From: Oryza sativa Japonica Group
Lineage: Eukaryota; Streptophyta; Magnoliopsida; Poales; Poaceae
NCBI RefSeq assembly: GCF_034140825.1
Contig: NC_089043.1
Location: forward strand, 22,840,001-22,904,000
Length of the DNA: 64,000 bases
Direction of reading: 5' to 3'
Part shown: positions 44,043 to 55,961 of the stretch, in pieces
How the letters are laid out: each line of letters begins with the position of its first letter
Numbering within the stretch: the stretch's first letter is position 1
Translations under genes and position numbers: made by a program
Notes under the pieces: model-generated
What the model saw: only the letters and a program-made list of their open reading frames with translations
The model's database searches: none
Told to the model about the DNA's origin: nothing

Positions 44043-45480
44043 GCGACAGAGCAATCAAGTTTAACTGAAACGAGTATCAGGTAATACAGCATTAGTTAGT
44101 CCTGATTAAACATGGAATATCTCATAGCATAATTGATAAGAGAAAAAAACTGTTATCTCTACACAAAACACGAAGAAAAGCTTATCAGAATCACAGAAGC
44201 ACAAGAAGTTAGCAAGAGACCAGACCACAAAGCCATCAATCCTACATGACCAGTAACCAGACAAACATCAGAAGTTCAGAACCAAGATCAGAGTAGGTTT
44301 GAACACAATAATGAAGAAAACCAAGGTGAGGAGCTCAAGAAATGAATGCAAAACGTTGGAAGAGTCCATTACAGAGCAAGTTGAAAACTTTGCATTTTTT
44401 TTCTAGATAACCATGGATATCCTCTCCATATATGCACGAGAAACTCAAAAGACACGGTTTGATATGAAATGGAGAAACCAATCAACTGAAACAAGAAAAA
44501 AATTCCCCACCACAGCAAACCAGGCCGCACGATTTCCCCCAAATCCCCAAACATGAACCCACAAAAGACGCAATTTCGCTCAAAATGGAGACATTCCACC
44601 ACTGAAACAAGAAAAAATCCCGACCTAAGATGCAAACTTTATCCCCAAAAATCGCCGTTACCACAAAAAAAAACCTGGTCAAAAAGATGTACCTCAAGTA
44701 GTAAGAGATAAGCACAAACCAGCAAAAACAAAAGCACAAAGAAAAGGGGGGAAATTTCCAACTGGTACCTCAAGTGGGCGGGGCCGTCGCCGCCGAATGA
44801 TTGCTTCCTCTCCTCTCTTCCCAAAAAAGCGAAACACCACCACACAAAACGAACAGCAAGTTGGGATGGATGAACTGATACGGACCGCGACAAGGCCCGT
44901 CAGAATCAGACACAGATCATGCGTTTGCTCTCTCCCTCTCTCTCCAATCAACAGAGAGAAACCGATATCAAAACCGACGATTTCAGAACCGAAATTCCGG
45001 CTTTTCTTGATCCGTTTCCACCAACAAACACCCCCACAAATGAAGGAAAACGAAGATCTTGCCTCAGGTTAGGCCTTCATTCCTCATACCTCCCAACAAC
45101 AAAAAACTTCAAAACCCAAGAAACACAAGAAAAGGGGAGAGATTCTTCCACTAAGGGTACTAACAACAACTAAAGAGAAACGAGATTTGGCTCCGCCTAC
45201 TCCCTTTCCTCCACTCTCCGGGTGCTACTAGTACTCTTTTTCTTTCTTTCTTTCTTTCTTTGTTTTTTTTCTCCCTCGGAGCGGAGGATAGGGGAGAGAA
45301 GAAAAGGCGGTTTGACCGAGGAGGAGAAGAAGAGGATGAGAAGAAGGTGAAGAGAAGACTAGAAGAGAAGCTGAAGGGAAGGATTTTGTTGGCAGTGATG
45401 GGCTCTAAATGGCAAAAGCTGTCCTCTACTGGATACAGCCTCCTCCTCGCTCCTCTCCTCTCCTCTCTTCCTATGGACCA
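44043..45480 (-). promoter_or_regulatory. 5' leader and promoter of the WRKY gene
   Basis: An acceptor-like CGTTTCAG just before the coding start indicates a leader intron. The stretch also contains pyrimidine-rich leader sequence and a (CTTT)n repeat at 45235-45261. The first exon and transcription start cannot be fixed from sequence. Confidence 0.5.
45235..45261. repeat. (CTTT)n microsatellite
   Basis: About six CTTT units in the WRKY upstream region. Confidence 0.9.
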
Positions 45481-45794
45481 TTCATCAGACGTTTTCTTTT
45501 GCTCCTGTATCTTTGCTTACTGACAGTCTGGGACTCGTGTGTATGAGTGTATCAGCCTAGCTCGTTATGTCAAACAGCTAAAATAGCAGCTTGGCTCGTT
45601 TCAGAAACATAACGAGCCGACTGAGCTAAGAGTCACCAACTTTCCATCCAGCCCTATATATCATATGCTATTATTTTCTTATGTCTTGTGAGAAATTACT
45701 ACTTAATTTCCCGCGCAATTTTACGTGGAGTTAGGATTTAAATTAGAGCCGGGTATTTATAAATGTTTATCGCTTTACTTACATAAGCTGCTTA

Positions 45795-46049
45795 GAGCAG
45801 GTACAATAGCATAATGTAAGCCAGCTATAAACACATATTGAGGAGATAAAAAGAGAAGACAAAGGAGCAGCGGGCTACAGATTTGTAGCCAACTGTACCA
45901 CGAACTCCAAGGCATAATGTATGTATGACATGTGGGACCATATATTAATAGTGTAATATATTTTTATAGGTAACTATTGTATGAATTGGCTATTAAGTTT
46001 ACTATAAGTGATTTAGAGTTAGTAGTTAGCTATACTATTAAACTTGCTC
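45795..46049. mobile_element. Tourist-like MITE, GAGCAAG family, inverted copy
   Basis: It begins GAGCAGGTACAATAG and ends CTATTAAACTTGCTC, with TTA on both sides. The interior has 'gcgggctacagatttgtagcc'. It is the inverted relative of 50761-51004 and 52156-52391. Confidence 0.75.
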
Positions 46050-47195
46050 TTAGGAGGCCATTGTATATTGCATATCGAGATTTATTTATGGTCATTTATT
46101 GCATTATACCCTGCATGCAAGTATTTATTTTGGTTAACTTTTTTTTTCGTCGGTGTGTTATCTTATGAGATAGGGCGACTTCCCATGCAATTTTATATAG
46201 AGCTAAAATTTAATAATATTAATGGATATTTATATTTGACTGTCGTTTCGGCTTCTATAAACTTGAATTGCTTCTTTCGTTGTGTAGTAGTGTATGTTGC
46301 ATAGTGAGAAGAGTGAGATATACATCAAGGTTTTATCGAATTATACTAGTAATAAAGTTATTGGATTACCTTTTATTACTGACATTGTGGGGCCCAATCA
46401 TCAGTTGATGGTGGTGAGGTAGACTCACCGCCATCACCACTGGGAACGTTTAAAGGGGTAAAGACAAAGTTATTGGATATACTTTTTTTATCTAGTGTGT
46501 TAATGCATGAGAATTAATGGATTTTCCCACGCAACCATGTATGTAGCTAGATTTTAAAAATAGAATCTCATTTTGATATACATTATTCATAAATATAGTT
46601 TTGTTTTGTATCAGTCAATCCACACCGTCATGCATGTCATATCTCGCGATCAAAATAGTGTATGTCATGATAATTTCTACACCGAGGAAACGTGGTGGCT
46701 CTTTTTCACTCTTTATTCGTAATACGATAGAAGTAGGTATTAAAAAGGAGCTTGATGCCATTTTTAAGTGAGAAGAAATAGAAATCTAAATTGAGCTAAA
46801 GAATTTAAACTACCATGGTAGGTGTGCACACCATATTTCCTACCAACTGTGCTAGGTTCAATTTTCAATCTCCGATGTGTAAATGGTCAACCATTCAGAA
46901 AGAGTTTGACTAATAAAATTCTACTTGTCATGTGATGATCTAGATAGATGCTAGTAGAATAGGAAATGACAGAAAGCCATTGAAAAATGAAAACAATATG
47001 CATTTTCTGCAATAACCAAGCACAATGCTACAAAAAAAATATGAACAGTAAAACGGATCATTTATGTGATGGACGCACCTTAAACAATATGGACAAATAA
47101 TTTTTAAGTCATTACACAATTATCTGTCAAATTAAGAATTTTGACGGTTAAAGTCAAAACAATAATAGTCAGTACGGAAAAATATTTGGAAACCC

Positions 47196-47208
47196 GGGGG
47201 GGGGGGGG
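47196..47208. repeat. Poly-G tract
   Basis: Thirteen G in a row after CCC, an unusual homopolymer in an AT-rich setting. Confidence 0.9.
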
Positions 47209-50200
47209 TATTACTTCGGTACCATCACCTTGCATTAATCAAAACCGTCAGAAACTGTAAGCCAAATATTTTTTTTTATGAGCCATCCAAATTAACATGA
47301 GCATGGAAAGTTTGACTGTAGGAAAAATAATTATGATGTCGACTGTGCTTCTGTGAATTATCCATGATGTACACAAAAAAAATTACATTGAGATGCCAAC
47401 ATGTGTCATCCAATATCAGCTCAATCATCTAGATATGCCCATTTGAAGTCTGTAGATTTGTGGGTGTGGAGGTCATTTTCAGAATTCAGATAATGTCTTA
47501 TGTCCAACTGAAAATGGAACTTTTCTGATTCTGCCAGAAGTTTCAACAAATTAGGCCAGAAAAGGGCCTCTTTGGGTCCATGCCTTTCTCTTGTCATGGA
47601 AAATATGCCACTTGGCATGAGTGCATTTTTGGTGAATGGGCACCTTTTTTTTTTCCAAGTAGGAGTTCCAGTGTCATATTTTGGGGAAGAAAAGAAAAGG
47701 TTAAAGTTGGGTTTCATGATTTGGTAGCAAATAGAATATGTTAGGACTTATGACTTGCTCCTAACATTGGAAGGTTGGCTCTCAATTTCTTTTGCTGGTA
47801 GGAAATGCTATTCTAAACAAACATTTTGTTAAGAAAAAAAATTGAAATGTTGTTTAAGCTTCCTTGGATCTGGAGAGGGAACTTTGCAGGGATAAACAAA
47901 CTGCACCAATTCCTGAAAATCCTAACTAAAACTCTCCGTGCAGAGCTTACAGCTCATAGAGAATTTTCTTTTAGAAAAATGTACTATAATTCCCAAGCAT
48001 CCTCAGGTGAAGCTGAATCAATGGAACAAACCCAAAGCTTGTGTGTACCAAATTTGAGAGAGACAGAGAATATCTCCCATGACACCAATTGTTCTCACTG
48101 GATTCGTCACTCCCATCGTCACTACCAGCATTCAGAGTTTATTTTCTATTCTCCAAAAAAAAAATGAAGAAAATTGTAACATTCAATAAGAAAGGGACCT
48201 AACCAATCCTAAAACATGATCAGCTCCACTTAACTGAATCCAATTTCATCCAAACTTTTTAATTTTTCATGATTGAATTCTTAGAGAGATTTGTGTAACT
48301 ATATTCAGTTTGAGCGATTTTACGGTTCTTAAGGAGATAATGGTAGGTAACATGTTTCTTATTGCAAAATTTGGTACCTCTCCATTCCTCTTGTACTTGA
48401 TTTACACTAAAATTTTTTTGATACCTCTAGATAACTCTGAAGGACCGTAAAATTTCCCGTTCAATTCAGAGCCTACCCTTGGAGAGAAACATGCAACTCA
48501 GACAAAGGCCGAGAAGCAAAAGGAGAAATCCGCACAAAGACAACTATACTACAAGACTCTGAAACAGTGGTCCAAATTCTGCATGCATGCAATGGATGGC
48601 AATTCTGCATGTTGCATTCGTCCAAATTAAGCTTCTCCGAAGACAGCAAGCTGGATCGATCAACACTTATTTTTTGGCGCCAACCATGGAGGAGTCTTGA
48701 GGACAGTTGGATGTTGGAGCTGAGAATTCCCTTCCATCTGACGCGTATCTCTGCACAAACCAACAGAGATTTGCCCATACCAGGATCCAGAATCCAGGGG
48801 TCGATCAAGAACAGCAACTAATTAAATATAAACTAAATTAAAATCCGAATGGATCATTGGCCTTGTAATCTACGTCTGATCTTCCTTGGAGCTACCAATT
48901 GATGGATCCCAGGAAGAGATATACAACAGATTGTACCATCAGATAGGGATCCTAGGAAGAGAAAACACGTTACTGAATATTACGCAGCAAAGGAGAAGAA
49001 ACTTCTAGCTGATCAGCTAGTTTAATCAGGAACCATAAAAATAATTGCCACACGGTTAGTGATCTAACTATATATGATTGCATGAATATCACAGTTTAGT
49101 GAAATGATAAGTATAGTATTTGTCTTGTACAAGTCACATGAACACCGGAGGAGGCTAATCTGATGTGAATGCGATGGATTGACGCCGACTGAATATTGAT
49201 TTACGGTTAAAAGGTCTCCTTAATTTGGTCGGTCCAATTAGCTGCCACACACATGGTGCAAGCGACTGGAGTTAATTTTAGCTCATCATGAACAAATCCT
49301 AGGTCACCAAACACTCCGATACCTGCTGAAAACGACACAAAACGTTTCATTTCAAACAAGAAAAAAAAATGCGACGAAAAGAAGCTGAAAATTCAGAGCA
49401 AGAGGAAAGAAACTGGACATGGTCAAGATGCGAGATGAACAACGCGGATTCTGCGCACGTAAAACAAGCTGCTAGTTGCTGCTACTGCTGTTCTTCTGAT
49501 CTTAAGATTGCCTCACGTGGGATCACATGAAAGTGTGTTAGATATTTGCAAAGAAATCTGCAATTTGCATCCCCTCTTTGCATTGTTAATCTCCTCGTAT
49601 AATTGCTTGCGTAGTTCTTCAACCTAGCTACTCCATCCATGGAAAGACCAACGCCTCCTCGTCGTCGTCTTCCTCCTCCAGCTTCCTGATTGATTAATTA
49701 TTCCCTTCCTTTTGGCCTGACATGGAACCAGATCCTCGCTAATCTGGCCGACAGATTGAGATTAGAATAACTAATTGACCCTGATTATTCAGAAGCAACC
49801 TGAGGAGCAGGGCGACCAGTGCACTCTCCTCTTTGCTGCTTTCCATGCAAAAGAAAATCAAGAATTAATCCGGCTCAATGATGTGGTTGGGTTTGCAATC
49901 CCAATTCCCAAAAGAAAAAATAAATACAGAAAGAAAGCACAATTTGGAAGCAACTAGTAATACTGTAGTAGTAAGATTAATCAAAGATTCTTTCTTTGAG
50001 CAGAGACCACCACCCAAATGATTAGCCATTAGCCCAAACACATCGCTGTAGAACTGTATACTGAATCATGCCCTAACTACCAGTGGCGAACTGATAGGAT
50101 CATAGGAGGACCACCATTGCAGTAACATTCTGACGAACAGTGCGATTGACATGAAAGGTGAGGTGCATTGCACAATGGATGATCCCAAAGAGCGATTGAT

Positions 50201-50272
50201 CATGGCGGTTTGGACTTTGCAACGAAGAATCTGCAAGGTCCTGAGCTGATTATTACTACTATTAGGGTGTGT

Positions 50273-50413
50273 TTAGTTCACACCAAAATTAAAAGTTTGG
50301 TTGAAATTGGAATAATGTGATGAAAAAGTTAGAAGTTTATGTGTAGTAAAGTTTTGATGTGATAGAAAAATTAAAAGTTTGAAGAAAAAGTTTAGAACTA
50401 AACTCGCCATTAG
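50273..50413. mobile_element. Tourist-like MITE, GTGTTTAGTT family
   Basis: It begins GGTGTGTTTAGTTCAC and ends AGAACTAAACTCGCC, flanked by TTA. It belongs to the family of 18389-18535. Confidence 0.7.
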
Positions 50414-50667
50414 TACTATGAGTACATGTAGTACTACTAGGAGTATTACTTGCAGTGCATTTGTCTTGTCAGGGTTGCAGGACATTTCTGGAGAGTTGGA
50501 AGAGAATAGTACTTCCTGTGTTTGTTCAGTCACATGATGATCTGACACTGAGCAGCTGGGGATTTTCAGTTTGGTGTTTGGTGGCTGTCTGTCTCAGTTT
50601 AAGTCCTTGCTCATTGGATGCTGGAATTCAGAGTCCAGGAGTATCTCAGTCTCTTCAGATAGGAGTA

Positions 50668-51029
50668 CTCTCTCCGACCCATAATATAAGGGATTTTGGA
50701 CGGACGTGATATATCTTAGGACAATGAATTTAGACGGTCATATACCTCCAAAATCCCTTAGAGCAAGTTCAATAGTATAGCCAAATACTAGCTCCAATTC
50801 ATCTATAGCCAATTTAATAGCTCATTCATACAATAGTTACATACTACACTATTAATACCTAGTCCCACCTGTCATAGACACACAGCGTCTTGGAGTCCGT
50901 GCTACAGCTGGCTACAAATCTGTAGCCCGCTGCTCTTCTCTCTCCTGATTTATCTCCTTAAAATATGTTTGCAGCTGGCTTATAGCCTGCTATTGTACCT
51001 GCTCTTATAGTATTATAGGACGGAGGGAG
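50668..51029. mobile_element. Stowaway MITE carrying a nested Tourist-like MITE
   Basis: The ends are CTCTCTCCGACCCATAATAT and TATTATAGGACGGAGGGAG, with TA on both sides. The right arm is interrupted after AAATCCCTTA by the element at 50761-51004. Confidence 0.85.
50761..51004. mobile_element. Tourist-like MITE, GAGCAAG family, nested
   Basis: 244 bp from GAGCAAGTTCAATAG to CTATTGTACCTGCTC with TTA on each side, inserted in a Stowaway. It is nearly identical to 52156-52391. Confidence 0.85.
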
Positions 51030-51181
51030 TATTTTTTTTTTAAGATAGGAGTATCATGCATGATCCGTCTTTTTTATTTCGGGCAGTTTCTCAACTAGGA
51101 GTAGTATTAGTAAATAGGAGTAACCCGAGTTGTTATACTAGCAGTAACTTTGTGACAAGTACTTAGAAATGGAATACTAGT

Positions 51182-51758
51182 CTCTGCATCCTCAAATATA
51201 AGGGATATAAACATTAGGGACCATTTGATTTGGAGAAAAACATAGTAACTTTGAAGGATTTCAATCTTATAGAAAAAAAACCTATTGATGCCTTTAAAAC
51301 AGAGGATCGAATCCCATCCCATCCTATCCTTTGAAAATCCTATAGAATGGACAATCTTATAAAGATTATGGAGGAAATTTAGAAAGAGTTTCAACCTCTT
51401 GAAAATTTTTCTTCGAGTCTATTTCTCTCAACCGATTCCTGCGATCCAATTAAACGGTTATTCTTATGTTTTGCAGTCCTCTATTTTATATTTACATTCC
51501 TATCAAAATCTTGTTTTTTTTTTCTATTCCTTTTTTTTTATTCCTACGATTCAAATGGGCCCTTAAATTTGTCTCCAAGTATAAGGGACTTGGAGTACTA
51601 TTGGCCCAATCATTTATCTATTTTCTAATTTTCTTCCAGCCTTACCCCATCCAACTTTTCACTCACCACACAGCGAGAGGCATTATAGTATTCTATCTTC
51701 ATTCTTAGCAAGTTTCTCGAAAAAAAAAGAAATCCCTTATATTCGGAGACAGAGTGAG
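51182..51758. mobile_element. Stowaway MITE carrying a nested Tourist-like MITE
   Basis: The outer ends are CTCTGCATCCTCAAATATAA and TTATATTCGGAGACAGAG (then TGAG), inverted copies. The interior is split by the element 51217-51562. Confidence 0.7.
51217..51562. mobile_element. Tourist-like MITE, nested
   Basis: It begins GGGACCATTTGATTTGG and ends ACGATTCAAATGGGCCC, flanked by TTA (51214-51216 and 51563-51565). 346 bp, non-coding. Confidence 0.8.
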
Positions 51759-52155
51759 TACTCGTATAAAGGTTTGTTGCTTTATTGGTTCGCACTTTTT
51801 TAGTCACGAGCACACTGACAATCGCGGTTGCTATTTCCTCTAAATAGGAGGCGTTGAGAACAAAGAAATTCTTGGAGCTATCGTTTTTCTCTAGCATTAA
51901 TAGATTTTCCTAGTAAAAATGACGTTCATCAAGAGAGACTCAGAGATACTAGCAACGAGTTGATTCGCTGAAAAAAATCAGTCCAATACGTTGATGGATG
52001 AAGGGACATTTGGATAGAGCTTCCGTGCAAAATTCTTTCGGAATTCTTGTTTCTTGCTAGTACTCCACTCTACTGAGGATTAGGCACTGACATGCTTCGT
52101 CAAATACGTCCCTTTTTATGATGAAATACTCACCTTTTTCTGGTCTGAAACATGA

Positions 52156-52391
52156 GAGCAAGTTTAATAGTATAGCCAACTACTAGCTCCAATTTATCTA
52201 TATCCAATTTAATAGCTCATTCATACAATAGTTACATACTACACTATTAATACCTAGTCCCACCTGTTATAGCGTCTTGGAGTCCGTGCTACAGCTGGCT
52301 ACAAATCTGTAACCCGCTGCTCTTCTCTCTCCTGATTTATCTCCTTAAAATATATTTGCAGCTGGCTTATAGCCTGCTATTGTACCTACTC
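52156..52391. mobile_element. Tourist-like MITE, GAGCAAG family
   Basis: 236 bp from GAGCAAGTTTAATAG to CTATTGTACCTACTC with TGA on each side. Same orientation as 50761-51004, with few substitutions and an 8-bp length difference. Confidence 0.85.
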
Positions 52392-52919
52392 TGATAGACA
52401 AGCCCAACTTCTCCCTGTAATTTGAAAGCAACAGTTTCCAGCATCATCAATTGCACCATCCAATAAGTACATCGGAGTAGGAACCAGAAGTGGCCTCAAA
52501 CAACTTTTTCTCAAAGGAAAAGAGCGAATATAGTAGTATTTGATTTCAGTACATTTCAGTACAAGATTGTCGAAATGGTTTGTTCCACGGAGCTAGAGCC
52601 TAGGGTTGCAAACTGCTTTCTCTTCAGATACTCCTAGTTCATTGCTGCCCAAACATTTGACAGATTGACAAGAGCACTGAAATGGCCACAGCTGCGTTGC
52701 CACAACATTCCAAGAACCCTATTTAATGAGTTCACAAAACATAAAAAATATGACTCAAATGGGTAAGAACTGAGAAAATCAGGATATCAGAATTTCAAAT
52801 TGAAGAATTTGAATTACCATGACGCTCATTGGATGGATGACCAGTACATTTCGTGAACGAGCAGCCAACTTATACCTCTACCAGAGTACTGTCCACAGGA
52901 GCACACTGATGCAGTGGTA

Positions 52920-53009
52920 TTTCAAATGTAACATACCCCTGTCCAGATTCGTTGTACTAGAATGTGTTCCATCCAGTTCAAGGTTGCTATATTTTGGGAC
53001 GGATGGAGT
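52920..53009. mobile_element. Stowaway fragment
   Basis: Only the right part is kept, ending TATTTTGGGACGGATGGAG followed by TA. The interior 'ccagattcgttgtactagaatgtgt' matches other Stowaway copies. Confidence 0.6.
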
Positions 53010-53953
53010 AAACATCATTCGAAAGAGTGAACACAAATATAGTACTCAGAATAGCAGCACATCATTGCTACACCCTTTTTTTAAATAAATACACATAAAG
53101 GTGATACCAACAAGCTCAGAATCAGGAAAAGCGTCTAATAAACCTCTCCGTAAGTAGGTCCCGTCAGTACAGTTTTCAGGTTCTTGCGACTCGTGAGTGC
53201 TAGTAAAATAGAATAGTCTCAAATCATACGCATCTCCACAATCAAAATGTAGGGGAATTGGAGATCCCTGAATTTGTGCGATGTTGACCAGAAAAGTAAG
53301 GTAGGAATGTAGGATAGTGCATTCCAGCAGACTTGGTTCTTCAGCTTAACTTCAGAAATTCAGGTTTGTGCAATGTGCATTGGAGGGAGCCATTGACTGG
53401 TGAATGCCACTGCAATATACAGCTATGTTATGCCCACAGTGACAACCGGCTGAACAGGTAGTTCGTATCGTCATGAATGATACTGCCATACTAACTAGTG
53501 CCTCTGTTTCAAAATATAAGTGCATCTACGATTCAAGATTTATACCACAATATAAACATTTCTGAGGCACTTCCGCACTTATTCCAATGCACGGAAATCT
53601 ATAAATTTTCAACCAATGTGATTTTTGGGAAGGGAGTTCAAAATTTATTTATTTATTGAAAGAAGGCAAGAAGAACCAATTCAAAATTTAACCATTGAAG
53701 TTACTGAAAGAGATTTTTTTTTCTTTCACTCTACCTTGGTTTTTGCTAAAGACCTGGAAATGCTTGTATTTTGGATTGGAGAGAGCAGTAAGTAAAATGT
53801 GCATAGTGAATAAAACGGAAGATTTAAATGTGCTTTCAGTTTTCACCACAACTTTTCTAGACCTGAAATTTGTAAGATTTCAAATTTTACTGCATGACAA
53901 GATTTAACTACTGAGAGAGTCAGCAGCTACAGTATTCATGTATGGTGGTTACC

Positions 53954-54877
53954 TCAGAAGGCTGCAGGGCTATCATCAAGCTGCTTCTCATCTTCTATCT
54001 CCACTTCCAAGATTTCCTGCCCAAACAATAAATCAATAATCACTTCTCAGTTCTCACTCACTAAATCACTAACCTAACATTCTTAACAAGTCCAAAATAC
54101 AAAACTTTCTCCAGCTCCACACGCAAGCAGGAGCCAAGAACATGACAGAAGTGAGAAAGATGCAACAGTATTGAGTTGCATATGCACCGACCAGTTCAAC
54201 CCAAAAGCTTAAACTGACGAGGAAAAACAGTCAATTCACTTTATACTCCAAAGCATGCTCACCGGGATGCGGTTCTTGAGGTAGTTGCCGATCCGCGCGA
54301 GCACGGTGGCGCGGGTGTGCCAGAACTTGCCCTTGAGCCGGAGCTTCACGAACGGCCCGTCCAGCTCCGCGAGATCAACTTGCCCTGCCATCATCAACAG
54401 CAACGCAGATTACTCCCGGATTCTTGATCCGTGTTCATCGCAAGCAACGCAGGTTTGGACGATTGGGTTTCACCTGTGATTCCCACCGATGTGTCGAACA
54501 GCTGACCCAGCTGAGAGAGCAGGAGCAGAGGCGAATTCGCGCAAAGATTCAGAAAATCAGCAACAATGGCGTTCCAAATTCCAATTGGGGACGAGGCGAG
54601 GGAAGAAGAAGAGGAGGGGAGGACTCAAGCTTGCCTCGGCCTTGGCTTCGTCGATGGCGAGGCGGACGTTGTCCTCGTTGAGGTCGAGCGACGCGGCGAT
54701 GGCGGCGGCGCGCCTCGGCCGCCGCCAGCGCCGGCGCTGTTGGTGCCGAATGCTGAGGCGGGTTCCGGTGACTGTACTGAGGGCACGGAGGCGGGTGCAG
54801 GAGGCGGCGGAGCGAAGCGGCGGCGAGGCGGAGGAGGCGGCGGCGGCGAGGCGCGCGTGGACGGTGACGAGCGCCAT
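53954..54877 (-). CDS. Predicted plastid protein with NifU C-terminal-like domain lacking CxxC
   Basis: Four exons (54877-54635, 54510-54474, 54384-54263, 54016-53954) encode 154 residues in frame. The first 60 or so residues are Ala/Arg/Ser-rich and resemble a chloroplast transit peptide. The rest reads LDLNEDNVRLAIDEAKAELG, QLFDTSVGITGQVDLAELDG, PFVKLRLKGKFWHTRATVLA, RIGNYLKNRIPEILEVEIED. This follows the NFU pattern (gly-x-val-x-leu, IDG-PxVKLRL-G, then a helix and IPEIxxVE), but the CGSCPSS cluster-binding motif is replaced by KFWHTRAT, so it should not carry an Fe-S cluster that way. Exon 1 ends GAG|GCAAGC, a GC donor; no GT nearby keeps the frame. The function is unknown. The similarity is my reading of the pattern and could be a shared fold only. 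Confidence 0.82.
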
Positions 54878-55961
54878 GGCCGCGGCGGATGTGGAAAGCA
54901 GAAACCGTGAGACTGACGGGTGGGGCGCCTTATCTGTTCTGAAGGTAATGTGCGGTTTTATTGGCGGAAAATGTCGACCTCAAATTCGACGGTCGGATCG
55001 CGCAGTGGTAGCGGACTAGCGGTCGGCTAGCCGGGGGCTATTTTGAACATACGATTTTGTGTTAGGGTGTTTTCTACAAAGTTACCGGTCATCCAAATAA
55101 TGGATACCGGTAACTTGAGAAAATAGTATTTACTTTTTCATCCTCAATGTATTTACTATTTCCTCAATATAGTTACCAGTCATCCACAATGTATTGAAAA
55201 AGTATTTACAAAGTTAGGGATTAAAGTATCGCTAGTAGCTAAGATAAATTAAGGAAATAGTAAATACTCTTAACTACTATCAAATCATAGGCTTATTACT
55301 AAATTATACTTCTTCCGTTTCATATTATAAGACTTTCTAGCATTACTCACATTCATATATATGTTAATCAATTTAGACATATATGTGTGCCTAGAATCAT
55401 TAACATCTATATGAATGTGGGCAATGTTAGAAAGTCTTATAACCTAAAACGGAGATAGTAGTAAGCATTTTGTAGTGAGTCCTACATACTTTTTAATTGT
55501 GGTATGACTTATGTTTGGCTTTTCTTTTTTTTTTTAGATAGTCTCACCTTATTACCCATTCTTCGCATATATGTAGTATGGTGTATCTTCAATCTACTAT
55601 TACTATTTGGCACGGTTCACTTTACTTCTTGGAGTACTTTTGCAATAATCATTGAGGATACCCTTACAACTACTACGCTGATCTGAAGCCACTTATATAC
55701 AATCGGACGGTTCATATGCAGCCCAGGAAATGGAGGGTTGTTTTGAACTTTGAAGTTTCCCAACATGTAACATCATGCTCTGAACTTTGAAGTTTCAGGC
55801 CTGTGGCTTTTCCTTTGCAACATACTGTAACTTGTTTCGATGTATGCAAAGTGGCAGTACGCATTCAGTAGAGTTGAATGCAGAAACACATGCACATATG
55901 CAGATGTTTGTACGTAATTTGTTACACGAAATTTGCAGTCATCTTCATGGTTACAGCATGT
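54878..55961. other. Upstream of the NifU-like gene and 3' flank of the UBX gene
   Basis: The promoter of the minus-strand NifU-like gene and a Stowaway at 55309-55458. No coding region is supported. Confidence 0.6.
55309..55458. mobile_element. Stowaway MITE
   Basis: 150 bp with ends CTTCTTCCGTTTCATATTAT and ATAACCTAAAACGGAGATAG, TA on each side, and long arms continuing through 'aagactttctagcatt'. Most of the element can pair with itself. Confidence 0.85.

Larger units (their letters stand above)
45480..53953. other. 8.4 kb gene-free interval
   Basis: No frame in this interval looks like a protein and I see no RNA gene. Recognised content: MITEs at 45795-46049, 50273-50413, 50668-51029 (with a nested copy 50761-51004), 51182-51758 (with a nested copy 51217-51562) and 52156-52391, a Stowaway end at 52920-53009, and a Stowaway-like fragment near 53502-53580. 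A poly-G run of 13 lies at 47196-47208. The blocks 46050-50270 and 52400-52900 show nothing I can name. Confidence 0.65.

Noticed and set aside
47421-48817. Short frames near 47.4-48.8 kb
   Set aside because: They are under 120 residues, low similarity to anything I know, and lie in AT-rich sequence with no splice support.
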